DNA of 64,000 bases. Origin: Arthrobacter pityocampae. Lineage in GTDB: Bacteria; Actinomycetota; Actinomycetes; Actinomycetales; Micrococcaceae. Shown one piece after another: positions 31,663 through 41,449 of the stretch; the first letter of the stretch is position 1; each line of letters begins with the position of its first letter. Location of the stretch: positions 310,001 through 374,000 of the forward strand of contig NZ_PRKW01000005.1 in NCBI RefSeq assembly GCF_002927275.1, written 5' to 3'. Below the pieces are notes generated by a model, which saw nothing but the letters and a program-made list of their open reading frames with translations, searched no databases and was not told where the DNA came from. The position numbers and the translations under genes were made by a program.

Positions 31663-32325
31663 TCAGAGGGCCCGGAGGAGGTCCTGCAGTGCCCGGCCCC
31701 TGGCCCCGTCCGGGTCCTGGCGGGTGAGCGTCACAGCCCGGTCGATGATCTCCTGGGCGATGACGACGACCTTGCGGTTGGTGTGTTGACTGTGGGAGCT
31801 GATCCGGGCGAATGCGTCCGCGGCCGTGAGGCCGGCGCGGCCCATGAGGATGCCCTTGGCCTGCTCGATGACGGCCCGGCGGAGCGCAGATGCGGCGACG
31901 GCCTCGTTGGCGAGCTGGTGTCGGTCGAGGTGGATGGACCGGGTGAGGTCCACGACGAGCGCCCACACCCCGATGGGTTCGTTGTCCTCGAGGATCAAGT
32001 CTGCGGAGATGAGGACTTTGCGCGTGTTCCCGTGAAGGTCGCGGAGCGAGGCGTAGACCGATGAGGGTCCGCCGGTGGTGGTGACCTTGGTCCAGAACGC
32101 CTGGACGGCGTCCCGGTCCGCGGGGTCGAAGTGGGACATGCCGAGTTTCAGGGTGGGGACGACGTCGCCGCGTTCGTAGCCGTGGATCCGGTACACCCCG
32201 TCGGACCAGTGGTAGGTGTCGTCGGCGAAGTAGTGCTCCACGGTGCCGGTCGGGCAGTCGATGAAGTACTCGATATCGGACACGGGCCCGGGAAGGGACG
32301 CCGAGGGATCGAGGGGGAGAGTCAT
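31663..32325 (-). CDS. PAS and ANTAR domain response protein
   Basis: 220 residues. A PAS_3-like domain covers about 20-130 (TYHWSDGVYRIHGYERGDVVPTLKLGMSHFDPADRDAV, then DLHGNTRKVLISADLI). The ANTAR domain covers about 145-200 (ALRRAVIEQAKGILMGRAGLTAADAFARISSHSQHTNRKV). It is expected to bind RNA hairpins and act as an antiterminator in response to a PAS signal. It is one of three ANTAR proteins in this window. Confidence 0.93.
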   Translation of the reverse strand: MTLPLDPSASLPGPVSDIEYFIDCPTGTVEHYFADDTYHWSDGVYRIHGYERGDVVPTLKLGMSHFDPADRDAVQAFWTKVTTTGGPSSVYASLRDLHGNTRKVLISADLILEDNEPIGVWALVVDLTRSIHLDRHQLANEAVAASALRRAVIEQAKGILMGRAGLTAADAFARISSHSQHTNRKVVVIAQEIIDRAVTLTRQDPDGARGRALQDLLRAL

Positions 32326-32848
32326 GCGGAAGCCATTCGACGTGCTCTGATCCGGGCTGGCGTCTCAACCAGGACCTCAAAAGCAAAAGAATAGCAACAA
32401 TCGCATCGTTCACGACCCGCAGGGCTGTCCGGTTGTCGACCTGTCGTCGTCCTACGTGCGCCCGGCAACTGTTCAGCTGCTGCGGTCCGGCACGGGGCGG
32501 GAGGGGTGCGGGACCGATCTCCCTCCGGCGGCCGACTGCTTGACGGCCGGAAAGAGTCCCACGTTCGTGCACGAGGCTCGTCGGTGTATTCCGGCTGAAG
32601 CCCTCGGACGGATCCGTGGACATCGTTAGGGGTGATTCCAGTATGCGCTCCTGCCCAGTGGCTCAGCCTCGTACGCCCGTCAAGATCGGCTGTGTTTTTC
32701 CTCGCGAAACCAGATACGGGATTGGCCTGTGGGGCGAATGGGGTGCCGAGCTCCGCCCTGGCTGCCCCGTGGAACCCTGCTCACGCGCCGGACTAAACTG
32801 GACACGCCGGAGACCGCCCGGCCCCGCACTCCTGCAGAGAGGCCCTTG
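32326..32848. other. 523-base intergenic region
   Basis: No supportable gene. An A-rich stretch near 32378-32400 upstream of the PAS-ANTAR gene is a candidate for its -10 region. Near 32803, ACTAAACTGG could serve as a -10 for the downstream membrane protein gene. Nothing else is recognised, including no clear ANTAR-type hairpin pair by eye. Confidence 0.4.
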
Positions 32849-33427
32849 ATGGCTGCCGCATCGCCTGCCCCGGGCGCCAGGCCCGACCCCGCCGAATTCA
32901 CGGTGTGGAAGCCGTTCCTGATGCGTGCCGTCGTCAGCGGCGCCTTCGGTCTCGTGACGATCTTCTGGCGTGAACCGTCCACTCTCGTGCTGGCCGTCGT
33001 CGGCGGGCTGTACTTCCTGCTGGCCGGCGGCGGCTATCTGTGGGCGCACCGCGGAGCGCATTGGCGTGCCGGGTCGGGGGTGCTTACGACGGTCGGTGGC
33101 GGCCTGCTGCTCGGGGCCGGCGTGGCCGTCCTCGCACTCCGGACCGATGCCGTCTTCGCGTACGCCGGCGCCGTCGCGCTCGTCGTGGCGGGAGCCGCCG
33201 AACTCCTGCGGGGGCTCGCAACGCGCGGGCATGTCGCGGCGCGGGATCTCGTCGTGGTCGGCGCCGTCGGCCTTACCACGGGCGCCATCCTGCCCTTCGT
33301 CGAGTCGCTCGGGGCGCATGCGCTGCTCGGCGTCTCGGGTGGCGGCGCGCTGCTCACCGCCGTCGTGCTCGGCATCGCGAGCCTGAGCTACCGCCATGAT
33401 TCAGCGCTCAGCGCACCCCGGGCCTGA
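32849..33427 (+). CDS. HdeD/DUF308-like integral membrane protein
   Basis: 192 residues from ATG 32849 with GAGAGG 7 nt upstream. Six hydrophobic segments alternate with short loops (AVVSGAFGLVTIFWREPSTLVLAVVGGLYFLLAGGGYLW and later repeats), the pattern of HdeD-like proteins. No catalytic residues are visible. Function unknown. Confidence 0.8.
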   Translation: MAAASPAPGARPDPAEFTVWKPFLMRAVVSGAFGLVTIFWREPSTLVLAVVGGLYFLLAGGGYLWAHRGAHWRAGSGVLTTVGGGLLLGAGVAVLALRTDAVFAYAGAVALVVAGAAELLRGLATRGHVAARDLVVVGAVGLTTGAILPFVESLGAHALLGVSGGGALLTAVVLGIASLSYRHDSALSAPRA

Positions 33428-33506
33428 GGCTCCCAGGGCGAGCCGGACCCCGTAAACTGGAGACTCTACGCCTCGTAGAAAGTTCGCATCACCGGAAGGA
33501 GTGCCC

Positions 33507-33914
33507 GTGGCCAAGCGTCAACCGGGGAAACCCACCCAGGGACGGTTCCGCCACGGCATCAAGGCGCCCCTCGTCTTCTCGGCGGTCCTGGCCCTGGTAG
33601 CCGGATTCGCGACGTCGATCTTCGCCACGGGCGGAGGCTCCAACGAGCTTCGCATGGGCCTGGGCCTGACGGCGGCGGGCATCGCCTTCATCGTCTCCCT
33701 CGTGATCTGCGCGATGCTGATGATGGCGGAGACGCCGAACGCCGAGCACCTCAGCCAGGGCTCCGGTGTCAACCGGTCCTCCGCGCGGCCGGATGCCAAG
33801 GGCTCGTCCGCGCAGGACCCGGCGGCGCCAGGTCCGCCCGCCTCCTCGGCGGCCGCTCCCGGGCACGATGACCCGCCCCGCTACGGGGAGCGCCTGCCGA
33901 AGCAGGATTCCTGA
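33507..33914 (+). CDS. Small two-helix membrane protein, unknown
   Basis: 135 residues from GTG 33507, chosen because GGAAGGAG ends 6 nt upstream. Helices at about 20-42 (APLVFSAVLALVAGFATSIFA) and 52-75 (LGLTAAGIAFIVSLVICAMLMMA) are followed by a disordered Pro/Ala/Ser tail. No family recognised. It is transcribed with the same orientation as the HdeD-like and AAA genes around it. Confidence 0.78.
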   Translation: MAKRQPGKPTQGRFRHGIKAPLVFSAVLALVAGFATSIFATGGGSNELRMGLGLTAAGIAFIVSLVICAMLMMAETPNAEHLSQGSGVNRSSARPDAKGSSAQDPAAPGPPASSAAAPGHDDPPRYGERLPKQDS

Positions 33915-33958
33915 CGGGAATGCCCGCGCCTGCTTGACGGCGCTGTTAGCCTGCCCCC

Positions 33959-35509
33959 ATGGGCGACGATCTACCGGCATTCATCAGGGACTTCGGCACC
34001 ATGGTGCGCCTCGCGCAGGAGGCGCAGCCACACCACGCGCGCGGGAGGGAGCTCGTCGAGACCCTCGCCGCGCACCTCGGTGCGGCTCCGGGTGACCTCC
34101 CGGTGGTGGTCGAGGAAGTGCCGGCCCACCGCTTCGTGGACGCCGACATCATCCTCGCGGCGCTGACGCCCGAGGTCCGCGCCATAGGGGTCGGCGGCGG
34201 CGACCAGCGCCACCACCTGTCCCTCGGCGACATGATCCAGCAGTCGGAGCTCTACCCGAACTTCCCGCTGTCGCAGCCGGACTACGCGAACCTTCCCGTC
34301 GGCCCGGACGAGCAGCGGCAGGTGACCGCTTTCGGCCTGCGCCTGTTCCACCGCGACGACGTTCCCGTCGCCCTGCTGCAGCGCCGCGCGGAGCCGCGCT
34401 ACGGTCGGCAGGTCGGGTCCCTCGAGGTCCTCTGCGCGGATGCCGACGTCGTCGCCGGTTTCCTGACCGACTTCCGACGGCGGATGCAGCGCGAGAGCGT
34501 GATGAAGGGCCAGGTCCTGTCGCTGACCGCGGAGGACTTCGGGCCGAGCGCCGCGGGCGTGACCTTCCATCGCCGGCCCACACTGGAGGCCGTCGACGTC
34601 ATTCTTCCCGACGGCCTCCTCGAGCGCGTGAGCGAGCACGCGCTCGGTATCGCGGCGCACCGGGAAGCGCTCGTCGCGGCGGGCCAGCATCTCAAGCGCG
34701 GCATCCTCCTGTACGGGCCTCCCGGCACCGGCAAGACGCACACGGTCCGGTACCTGCTGAGTGCCAGCGAGGGCACGACGGCGATCATCCTGTCCGGTGG
34801 CACCCTCGCCCACATCGCCGAGGCGGCCCGGACGGCCCGGGCCCTGCAGCCGTCCATCGTGGTCCTCGAGGACTGCGACCTCATCGCCGAGGACCGCAGC
34901 TTCGGCCACGGGCCGCAGCCCCTGCTCTTCGAGGTGCTCGATGCGATGGACGGGCTCGACGACGACGCCGACGTCACGTTCGTCCTGACCACCAATCGCG
35001 TGGACATGCTGGAGCGGGCGCTCGCGCAGCGGCCAGGGCGCGTGGACCTGGCCGTCGAGATCCCCCTGCCGGCCGAGCGCGAGCGCGCCGCGCTGCTGCG
35101 CCTGTACGCGCGGGACCTGCCGTTCAGCGCGGACGCCCTCGGCTCCGCCGCCGGTGGCACCGCCGGCACCACGGCGTCCTTCACGCGGGAACTGGTGCGC
35201 CGGGCCGTCCTCTCCGCTGCGCTGCAGGGCGTCGCCGTCGCGGACACCCACCTGCTCGCCGCCGTGGAGGGCTTGATGGCCGACGATGCCTCCCTGACCC
35301 GGAGCCTGCTCGGCAGCGGCGGCCCGGAGCCGACGGCGGGCGTCCCCGACCCGCCCGCGGTGTCCTTCGGACGGGTTCCCGGGGTGGCGGCGTACGCGGG
35401 AGCATCTTCGCCCCTGCCGGGCCCGGGTCTCGCCGACGGCGGCTACTCTGAGGACGGCTTTCCGGAGGACGGCGTGCAGGACATCGGCGGCCTCGACGGC
35501 CCGGCCTGA
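33959..35509 (+). CDS. AAA+ ATPase (26S-proteasome/Cdc48-like motor)
   Basis: 516 residues. An N-terminal unassigned domain (1-215) is followed by an AAA module: Walker A YGPPGTGKTHTVRYLL (about 253-268), Walker B IVVLEDCDLIAED (about 300-312), the sensor region VTFVLTTNRVDMLERAL and the arginine-finger RPGRVDLAVEIPLP. A C-terminal tail rich in Gly/Pro/Asp ends the protein. Such proteins remodel or unfold client proteins; the client is unknown here. It begins 45 nt after the preceding membrane protein gene. Confidence 0.9.
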   Translation: MGDDLPAFIRDFGTMVRLAQEAQPHHARGRELVETLAAHLGAAPGDLPVVVEEVPAHRFVDADIILAALTPEVRAIGVGGGDQRHHLSLGDMIQQSELYPNFPLSQPDYANLPVGPDEQRQVTAFGLRLFHRDDVPVALLQRRAEPRYGRQVGSLEVLCADADVVAGFLTDFRRRMQRESVMKGQVLSLTAEDFGPSAAGVTFHRRPTLEAVDVILPDGLLERVSEHALGIAAHREALVAAGQHLKRGILLYGPPGTGKTHTVRYLLSASEGTTAIILSGGTLAHIAEAARTARALQPSIVVLEDCDLIAEDRSFGHGPQPLLFEVLDAMDGLDDDADVTFVLTTNRVDMLERALAQRPGRVDLAVEIPLPAERERAALLRLYARDLPFSADALGSAAGGTAGTTASFTRELVRRAVLSAALQGVAVADTHLLAAVEGLMADDASLTRSLLGSGGPEPTAGVPDPPAVSFGRVPGVAAYAGASSPLPGPGLADGGYSEDGFPEDGVQDIGGLDGPA

Positions 35510-35553
35510 CGTCGGGGAACCGACCCGGGTCGTGCCATCGCCGGCCCGGATGG

Positions 35554-36762
35554 TCAGCGACCCGTGCGCCGCTTGCTGTAGACGTCAAAGGCCACCGCGA
35601 GTAGGAGCACCAGCCCCTTGATGACCTGCTGCCAGGCGGCATCCACCGACAGGATGGACAGCCCCTGGTTGAGGACGCCCATGACCAGGCCGCCGATCAC
35701 CGCGCCGATAACCGTCCCGACGCCGCCCTGGACAGCCGCTCCACCGATGAAGACGGCGGCGATGGCGTCGAGTTCGAAGCTCTGGCCCGCCGATGCCACG
35801 GCGCTCCCGGCGCGAGCCGTGCTGACGACGCCGGCGAGGCCGGCCAGGAAGCCCATGTTGACGAAGATGAAGAAGTTCACCCACTTGGTCTTCACTCCGG
35901 ACATCATCGCGGCGTAGAGGTTGCCACCCATCGCGTAGACGTGGCGGCCGAAGACGGTCCGGGAGAGCATGAACGAGTACAGCAGCACGAGGGTCGCGAG
36001 GATGATGAGGATGATCGGTGTGCCGCGGTTGTAGGCAAGCAGATAGCACAGGTACATGATCGCGACGACGGCGAGGGCGATCTTGAGGACGAACGAGGCG
36101 GTCCGTTCGCGGGGCAGGTTGAGCCGGCGGAGGTCGGCGCGTCCCTTCAGTTGCTGCACCACCAGGGCCAGGGAGGCGAGGGCGCCGATGCCGAGGGTGA
36201 TCAGGTCCGGCGTGCCGGTGGACGGCAGGGTGCCGGACCCGATGGCGTTGAAGGAGCGGGGGAGTCCGCTGATCGTCCCGCCGGTCAGCAGGACGAGGGC
36301 GACGCCGCGGAAGACGAGCATGCCCGCGAGGGTCACGATGAAGGCAGGGATGCCCACGAAGGCCACCCAGAAGCCCTGCCACGCCCCGATCAGCGCCCCG
36401 ACGAGGAGGGACAGGGCAACGGCGGCACCCCAGGGGAGTCCCCAACTGTTCATCGACAGGGCGGCGACAGCCCCCACGGTGGCGACGACGGAGCCCACGG
36501 ACAGGTCGATGTGCCCGGCGATGATAACGATGACCATCCCGATCGCAAGGATGAGGACGTAGGCGTTCTGCTGGATCAGGTTGCTCACGTTGCCCGGATA
36601 CAGCAGGCGGCCGCCGGTCAGCACCTGGAACAGCAGGATGATCACGGCGAGGGCGGCGAGGATGCCGTACTGCCGCAGGTCGACGCGGCGGCGTTTCTTC
36701 TTGGCCCCGTCAGGCCGGGGCGGGACGGGGGCGGTGGCCTGCTCGGCCGTGGTCGTGGTCAT
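35554..36762 (-). CDS. mmsB: Multiple monosaccharide ABC transporter permease (MmsB/GguB)
   Basis: 402 residues with about 10 membrane helices and the family segment [28 protein letters not shown], plus [29 protein letters not shown]-like coupling region ([19 protein letters not shown]). This is the membrane channel of a galactose/xylose/arabinose-type importer. The start overlaps the ATPase stop by 4 nt (ATGA), so translation is coupled. Confidence 0.94.
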   Translation of the reverse strand: MTTTTAEQATAPVPPRPDGAKKKRRRVDLRQYGILAALAVIILLFQVLTGGRLLYPGNVSNLIQQNAYVLILAIGMVIVIIAGHIDLSVGSVVATVGAVAALSMNSWGLPWGAAVALSLLVGALIGAWQGFWVAFVGIPAFIVTLAGMLVFRGVALVLLTGGTISGLPRSFNAIGSGTLPSTGTPDLITLGIGALASLALVVQQLKGRADLRRLNLPRERTASFVLKIALAVVAIMYLCYLLAYNRGTPIILIILATLVLLYSFMLSRTVFGRHVYAMGGNLYAAMMSGVKTKWVNFFIFVNMGFLAGLAGVVSTARAGSAVASAGQSFELDAIAAVFIGGAAVQGGVGTVIGAVIGGLVMGVLNQGLSILSVDAAWQQVIKGLVLLLAVAFDVYSKRRTGR

Positions 36763-38306
36763 GAGGGCTGTGCTCCTTGGATCCTGGAAGCGGTCATGCG
36801 GCGCATGAGGTCCTCCTGGCTGGCATGGGCGCGATCCAGCTCGCCGGTGAGCTTGCCTTCCGCGATGGTGTAGATGCGGTCCGAGAGGCCGATCAGTTCG
36901 GGCAGTTCGCTCGAGATGACGATCACCGCTTTGCCCTGGGCTGCCATCTCGTTGATGATTCCGTAGATCTCGTACTTGGCGCCGACGTCGATGCCCCGCG
37001 TCGGTTCATCGAGGATCAGGACGTCCGGGCCCGAGTAGATCCACTTGCTGAGGACCACCTTCTGCTGGTTCCCGCCCGAGAGGTTGCCCACCACGGAGGA
37101 GACGCTCGGCGTCTTGATGTTCATCTGCCGGCGGTATTCCTCGGCGACGGCGTACTCGCGGTGCCGGTCGATGATGCCCAGCCGTGCGAGTTTCCCGAGG
37201 GCTGCCGCGGACACGTTGACGGTGATGCTGCCGATCAGGTTCAGGCCGTAGCGCTTGCGGTCCTCTGTGACGTAGGCGATGCCGTTGCGGATCGCTTGCC
37301 CCACGGTGCGGGTCTGGATCTCCCGGCCGTCCTTGAAGACCCGCCCCGAGATCCCGCTGCCGTAGGAGCGCCCGAAGATGCTCATGGCGAGTTCCGTACG
37401 TCCCGCCCCCATGAGTCCTGCGAATCCGACGATCTCGCCGGCACGCACGTGGAACGACGCGCGGTCGACGACAATCCGATCCACGTCGATCGGGTGGTGC
37501 ACGGTCCAGTCCTCGACGCGGAACTTCTCCTCGCCGATGGAAGGTTCCCGGGGCGGGAACTGGTGGTCGAGCGGGCGCCCCACCATGTCCCGGATGATGC
37601 GGGTCTCGATCTCGTCGCTGTCCTCGACCGGGAAGGACTCGATGGTTCGTCCGTCCCGGATGACGGTGACGGTGTCGGCGATCGCTCGGATCTCCTTGAG
37701 CTTGTGGGAGATGATGATCGAGGTGATGCCCTGAGTCCGAAGCTGCTCGATCAGGCCTAGCAGGTGTGCCGAATCGTCGTCGTTGAGGGCCGCGGTGGGT
37801 TCGTCGAGAATGAGGATCTTCACCTCCTTCGAGAGTGCCTTCGCGATCTCGACCAGCTGCTGCTTGCCGACGCCGAGTTCGAGCACCTTGGTCGCGGCGT
37901 TCTCCTGCAGTCCCACGCGGGCGAGGAGCTCGGCGGCCCGGACGTTCGTCCTGTTCCAGTCGATCACCCCGCCCCGCTGGACCTCGTTGCCCAGGAAGAT
38001 GTTCTCGGCGATGGACAGGTACGGGCTCAACGCCAACTCCTGGTGGATGATCACCACGCCGTCGCGCTCGCTGTCGTTGATCGAGCCGTAGGCCACCGGG
38101 TCGCCGTCCAGGGTGATCGTCCCGTCGAAGCTGCCGTGCGGGTAGACGCCGCTCAGCACTTTCATCAGGGTGGACTTGCCCGCCCCGTTCTCCCCGCAGA
38201 TGGCGTGCACCTCGCCGCGCTGCACGCTCACCGAGACGCCGTCGAGCGCCCTGATGCCGTTGAACTCCTTGACGATCCCGCTCATCTCGAGGATGGGCTC
38301 ACTCAT
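36759..38306 (-). CDS. mmsA: Multiple monosaccharide ABC transporter ATP-binding protein (MmsA/GguA)
   Basis: 515 residues with two ABC modules. The first has Walker [17 protein letters not shown], signature [15 protein letters not shown] and Walker [13 protein letters not shown]. The second has a degenerate Walker A ([16 protein letters not shown]), signature [15 protein letters not shown] and Walker [15 protein letters not shown]. The asymmetric tandem is typical of sugar importers such as XylG. It is the energising subunit for the neighbouring permease and binding protein. Confidence 0.96.
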   Translation of the reverse strand: MSEPILEMSGIVKEFNGIRALDGVSVSVQRGEVHAICGENGAGKSTLMKVLSGVYPHGSFDGTITLDGDPVAYGSINDSERDGVVIIHQELALSPYLSIAENIFLGNEVQRGGVIDWNRTNVRAAELLARVGLQENAATKVLELGVGKQQLVEIAKALSKEVKILILDEPTAALNDDDSAHLLGLIEQLRTQGITSIIISHKLKEIRAIADTVTVIRDGRTIESFPVEDSDEIETRIIRDMVGRPLDHQFPPREPSIGEEKFRVEDWTVHHPIDVDRIVVDRASFHVRAGEIVGFAGLMGAGRTELAMSIFGRSYGSGISGRVFKDGREIQTRTVGQAIRNGIAYVTEDRKRYGLNLIGSITVNVSAAALGKLARLGIIDRHREYAVAEEYRRQMNIKTPSVSSVVGNLSGGNQQKVVLSKWIYSGPDVLILDEPTRGIDVGAKYEIYGIINEMAAQGKAVIVISSELPELIGLSDRIYTIAEGKLTGELDRAHASQEDLMRRMTASRIQGAQPS

Positions 38307-38329
38307 GCTGCTCTCGCTTCGCCTAGTGC

Positions 38330-38371
38330 GGACGAGCGGGGCGCGGCCCGACGGCCGCGCCCCGCTCGTCC
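38330..38371 (-). terminator. 19-bp hairpin between binding-protein and ATPase genes
   Basis: A perfect 19-bp inverted repeat (38330-38348 with 38353-38371) closes a 4-nt loop in the 74-nt gap inside the operon. Such hairpins protect the 3' end of the binding-protein message or partly terminate transcription, giving an excess of binding protein over the membrane parts. That role is inferred. Confidence 0.75.
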
Positions 38372-38380
38372 TCGGGGTGG

Positions 38381-39502
38381 TCAGAGACCGAGGTCTGCTG
38401 CTGCGACGAAGCCCGATTCCACGAGCGTCGACTCGACGTCGTCCTTCGCCACCACCACGGGATCCAGGAGGTAGGAGGGAACCACCTTGGTGCCGTTGTC
38501 ATAGGTCTCGGTGTCGTTGACCTCCACCTCGTCGCCCGCGACGATCGCGGCCACCATCGACTCGACCTGACCTCCGAGCTCGCGGGTGTCTTTCCAGACG
38601 GTCATGGACTGCTGGTCCGCCAGGATGGCCTTGACGTTGGCGACGTCGGCGTCCTGTCCCGTGATGAGGGGCCAGTCGGTGCCCGGCTCGTAGCCGGCCG
38701 CGTTGAGGGAGGCCTCGATGCCCAGCGCGAGGCTGTCGTTCGGGGACAGGACCACATCCACCTTGTCCCCGCCGGTGTAGAAGGACTGGAGGCGGTTGTC
38801 CATCTCGGCCTGGGCGTCGTCGGACCCCCACCCGAGGATGCCGATGGCCTTCCAGCCGTCGTTATCGGCGGGGGACTTGCCGGAGGGGACCTCCAGCTGG
38901 CCGGATTCGACGTACGGCAGGAGCACGTCCCAGGCCCCGGCGAAGAAGAACGCGGCGTTGTTGTCGTCCGGGCTGCCGGCGAAGGGCTCGAGGTTGAACG
39001 GGCCCTTGCCGTCGGCGAGACCGAGCTGCTCCTCGATGAACTGGCCCTGGAGCTGGCCCACCTTGTAGTTGTCGAACGTGGCGTAGTAGTCCACGGCCTC
39101 GGTGCCGTTGATCAGCCGGTCGTAGGCGATGACCTGGACGTCCTGGGACTTCGCCTCCTCCAGCGCCGGGCCGAGCGTCTGGCCGTCGATGGCCGCGACC
39201 ACGAGGATCTTCGCCCCGCCGGCCACCTGGTTCTGGATCTGGCTGATCTGCTGGTCGGTCTTGTTGTCGGCGTACTGGAGGTCGACCGTGCAGTCGGCGG
39301 CTTCCAGTTTCTCCTTGAGCCCCTCGCCGTCGTTGATCCAGCGCTCGAGGCTGCGGGTGGGCATGGAGATCCCTACATTGCAGGTGGTGGCCGCATCGCC
39401 CTCGGCGTCCGGGGTCGCCGATCCGGCCGGGGCGCAGGCCGACAGGCCCGCCGCGACGCCGGCGGCCAGCAGGAGGGCCGAGACATTCTTGATCGTGGTC
39501 AT
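38381..39502 (-). CDS. chvE: Multiple monosaccharide-binding lipoprotein (ChvE-like)
   Basis: 373 residues from ATG 39502 (AAAGG upstream; the longer open frame lacks support). A lipoprotein signal is visible ([23 protein letters not shown], lipobox LSAC), then a type I periplasmic-binding fold: [50 protein letters not shown] and [13 protein letters not shown]. It captures sugars outside the membrane for the MmsAB channel. It heads the operon. Confidence 0.95.
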   Translation of the reverse strand: MTTIKNVSALLLAAGVAAGLSACAPAGSATPDAEGDAATTCNVGISMPTRSLERWINDGEGLKEKLEAADCTVDLQYADNKTDQQISQIQNQVAGGAKILVVAAIDGQTLGPALEEAKSQDVQVIAYDRLINGTEAVDYYATFDNYKVGQLQGQFIEEQLGLADGKGPFNLEPFAGSPDDNNAAFFFAGAWDVLLPYVESGQLEVPSGKSPADNDGWKAIGILGWGSDDAQAEMDNRLQSFYTGGDKVDVVLSPNDSLALGIEASLNAAGYEPGTDWPLITGQDADVANVKAILADQQSMTVWKDTRELGGQVESMVAAIVAGDEVEVNDTETYDNGTKVVPSYLLDPVVVAKDDVESTLVESGFVAAADLGL

Positions 39503-39608
39503 GGGTGAACCTTTGAAAAGGATCCGACCGGAGGTCAGGACGCCAGGGCGGATGCCGGAGGTGACGGTCGGCGGGCCGCTGGTGTGCCGTGTGGCTGGAT
39601 CGAGCTGA

Positions 39609-39669
39609 TACAACGCTGTAGCGCCCGGTCGATGTGGCCATCGACAATATGTAGGCGAAGACAACATAT
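39609..39669. promoter_or_regulatory. Repeat motifs in the sugar-operon promoter region
   Basis: A TACAACGCTGTA dyad (39609-39620) lies 108 nt from the start of the binding-protein gene. Two direct repeats, GACAATATGT (39643) and GACAACATAT (39660), spaced 17 nt, lie further upstream. They are candidate regulator sites, but no LacI- or ROK-type regulator gene is adjacent. Confidence 0.35.
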
Positions 39670-39749
39670 CGGCCGGGCATCATCGCGACAAGACGCTGGC
39701 TGAATGTTATGGAACCGAGACCTTCAGGTGATGGTCAGCAGTGGCCCGG

Positions 39750-40295
39750 TCAGGCCCCCTGCGCCTTCCGTGCGCGGTACGCCTTCACGTGCGTCCGGTT
39801 CGCGCAGTTGCCCGTGTCGCAGAAGCGCTTTGAGCGGTTGCGGGTGAGATCCAGCACCACGCCGTCGCAGTCCTCGGCCGCGCAGGAGCGCAGGCGGTCC
39901 AACTCGTGCCCGCGGATGACATCCGCCAGGGCCATGGCGGCCTCGGTCGCCATCCGTTCCTCGAGCGGTGCCTCCGGCGCGGTGGCATGGAAGTGCCAGT
40001 CCCACTCGTCGTGCCGGACCAGCTGGGGGAGCGCGTGGGCCCGGCGGAGGATCGCATTGACGAGCCGGACGGCGTCGTCCTCCTCCGCGAACCAGATGAC
40101 CTCGAGTTCGGCGCGCAGCGCGCGCACAGCCCGCAGCTCGGCGTCGGTGCGGGTGCGGGAGCCGCTGAACCGCTGCTGTTCGAGGAACCGATCGAGACCC
40201 CCGGGCGTCACCAGGGGATCGAGGTCGTCCTTCGCGGTGTTGATCAGCGCAGCCACGGTGGCCAGTGCCACCTCCGTGTCATAGGTGAAAGGCAT
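39750..40295 (-). CDS. CGNR zinc-finger (ABATE) domain protein, putative regulator
   Basis: 181 residues from ATG 40295, with AGGAG 6 nt upstream. The N-terminal ABATE domain holds about 120 residues. The C-terminal CGNR finger appears as LRSCAAEDCDGVVLDLTRNRSKRFCDTGNCANRTHVKAYRARK: four cysteines and the NR/RCD..CGNR-like block, here CDTGNCANR. It is divergent from the EamA gene across a short region (40296-40383) and probably controls it. Confidence 0.9.
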   Translation of the reverse strand: MPFTYDTEVALATVAALINTAKDDLDPLVTPGGLDRFLEQQRFSGSRTRTDAELRAVRALRAELEVIWFAEEDDAVRLVNAILRRAHALPQLVRHDEWDWHFHATAPEAPLEERMATEAAMALADVIRGHELDRLRSCAAEDCDGVVLDLTRNRSKRFCDTGNCANRTHVKAYRARKAQGA

Positions 40296-40383
40296 GTTGA
40301 CTCCTGACATCGCGCTCGTCTAGTGTCACGACCATAACCACTTGTCACCCCTGACACCAAGTATCGAGCCGAAGGGAGAGGAC

Positions 40384-41358
40384 GTGTCCCTGCGCCCCAC
40401 CGCCGGCCTCTGGATAGCGCTCGTCTCCGCCGCGACCTTCGGCGTCTCGGGGCCGTTCGCGAAGTCCCTGCTCGAGATCGGCTGGAGCCCCGGCGCCGCC
40501 GTCGGGCTGCGCATCGGAGGCGCCGCCGTCGTCCTGCTCGTCCCCGTACTGATCATCCTGCGCGGCCGCTGGTCCACCTTGCGCGGCAACGCGCTCACCA
40601 TCGCCATCTACGGCACGACGGCGATCGCGCTCTGCCAGCTCTTCTACTTCAACGCCGTGCAGCGCATGTCCGTGGGGGTGTCGCTGCTGCTCGAGTACCT
40701 CGCACCCGTGCTGCTCGTCGGATTCCTCTGGCTGCGCTCGCGGACGGCCCCGCGCGTCCTCACCGTCATCGGGTCCGTGACGGCGATCCTCGGGCTCCTG
40801 CTGGTCCTCGACCTTACGGGGGACGCCCGACTGGATCCCGTCGGGGTGCTGTTCGGTCTCGCCGCCGCCGTCTGCCTGGTCGTGTTCTTCCTGATGTCCG
40901 CGCGGGTGGACGACACCCTGCCACCGATCGTCATGGCCGGCGGGGGCATGGTGGTGGCGGCGGCCACCATCCTGCTCCTCGGCCTGACGAACATCATGCC
41001 GTTCCGGTTCGTGTTCTCGGACGTCCAGCTGGCCGGGGGCACCTACAGCTGGATCGTCCCGGTGGCCGTCCTCGTGCTCGTCGCGACGGTCGCCGCCTAC
41101 GTGACGGGCATCCTTGCCGCCCAGCGCCTCGGCTCGAAGGTCGCAAGCTTCGTGGCCCTCACCGAGGTGATGTTCGCGGTGCTCGCGGCCTGGCTGATCC
41201 TCGGCGAGCTGCCCGGGCCCGTGCAGCTGGTCGGCGGGCTGCTGATCGTCGCCGGCGTCGTGTGCGTCCGGGTGGACGAACTGCGCTCGGTGCCCGACGG
41301 CGAGCTCGAGACCGCACTCGACCAGCCCAACCCTGTGGAGCCGTTGCCGCGCCCGTGA
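40384..41358 (+). CDS. DMT superfamily (EamA) transporter
   Basis: 324 residues from GTG 40384, preceded by GGGAGAGG; a further upstream start would lie inside the shared promoter. Ten membrane helices in two EamA halves (ATFGVSGPFAKSLLEIGWSPGAAVGLRIGGAAVVLLVP and VPVAVLVLVATVAAYVTGILAAQRLGSKVASFVALTEVMFAVLAAWLILGE). It is probably a metabolite exporter. Divergence from the CGNR gene suggests local control. Confidence 0.93.
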   Translation: MSLRPTAGLWIALVSAATFGVSGPFAKSLLEIGWSPGAAVGLRIGGAAVVLLVPVLIILRGRWSTLRGNALTIAIYGTTAIALCQLFYFNAVQRMSVGVSLLLEYLAPVLLVGFLWLRSRTAPRVLTVIGSVTAILGLLLVLDLTGDARLDPVGVLFGLAAAVCLVVFFLMSARVDDTLPPIVMAGGGMVVAAATILLLGLTNIMPFRFVFSDVQLAGGTYSWIVPVAVLVLVATVAAYVTGILAAQRLGSKVASFVALTEVMFAVLAAWLILGELPGPVQLVGGLLIVAGVVCVRVDELRSVPDGELETALDQPNPVEPLPRP

Positions 41359-41449
41359 GGCACCTCGGGAACTCCCGCCCGGCCGTGATCGGTTGAACTG
41401 TGAGCAGCGTCTTTCCGGCGGTGCCATCCGACGGGAGGACACGCACGCC

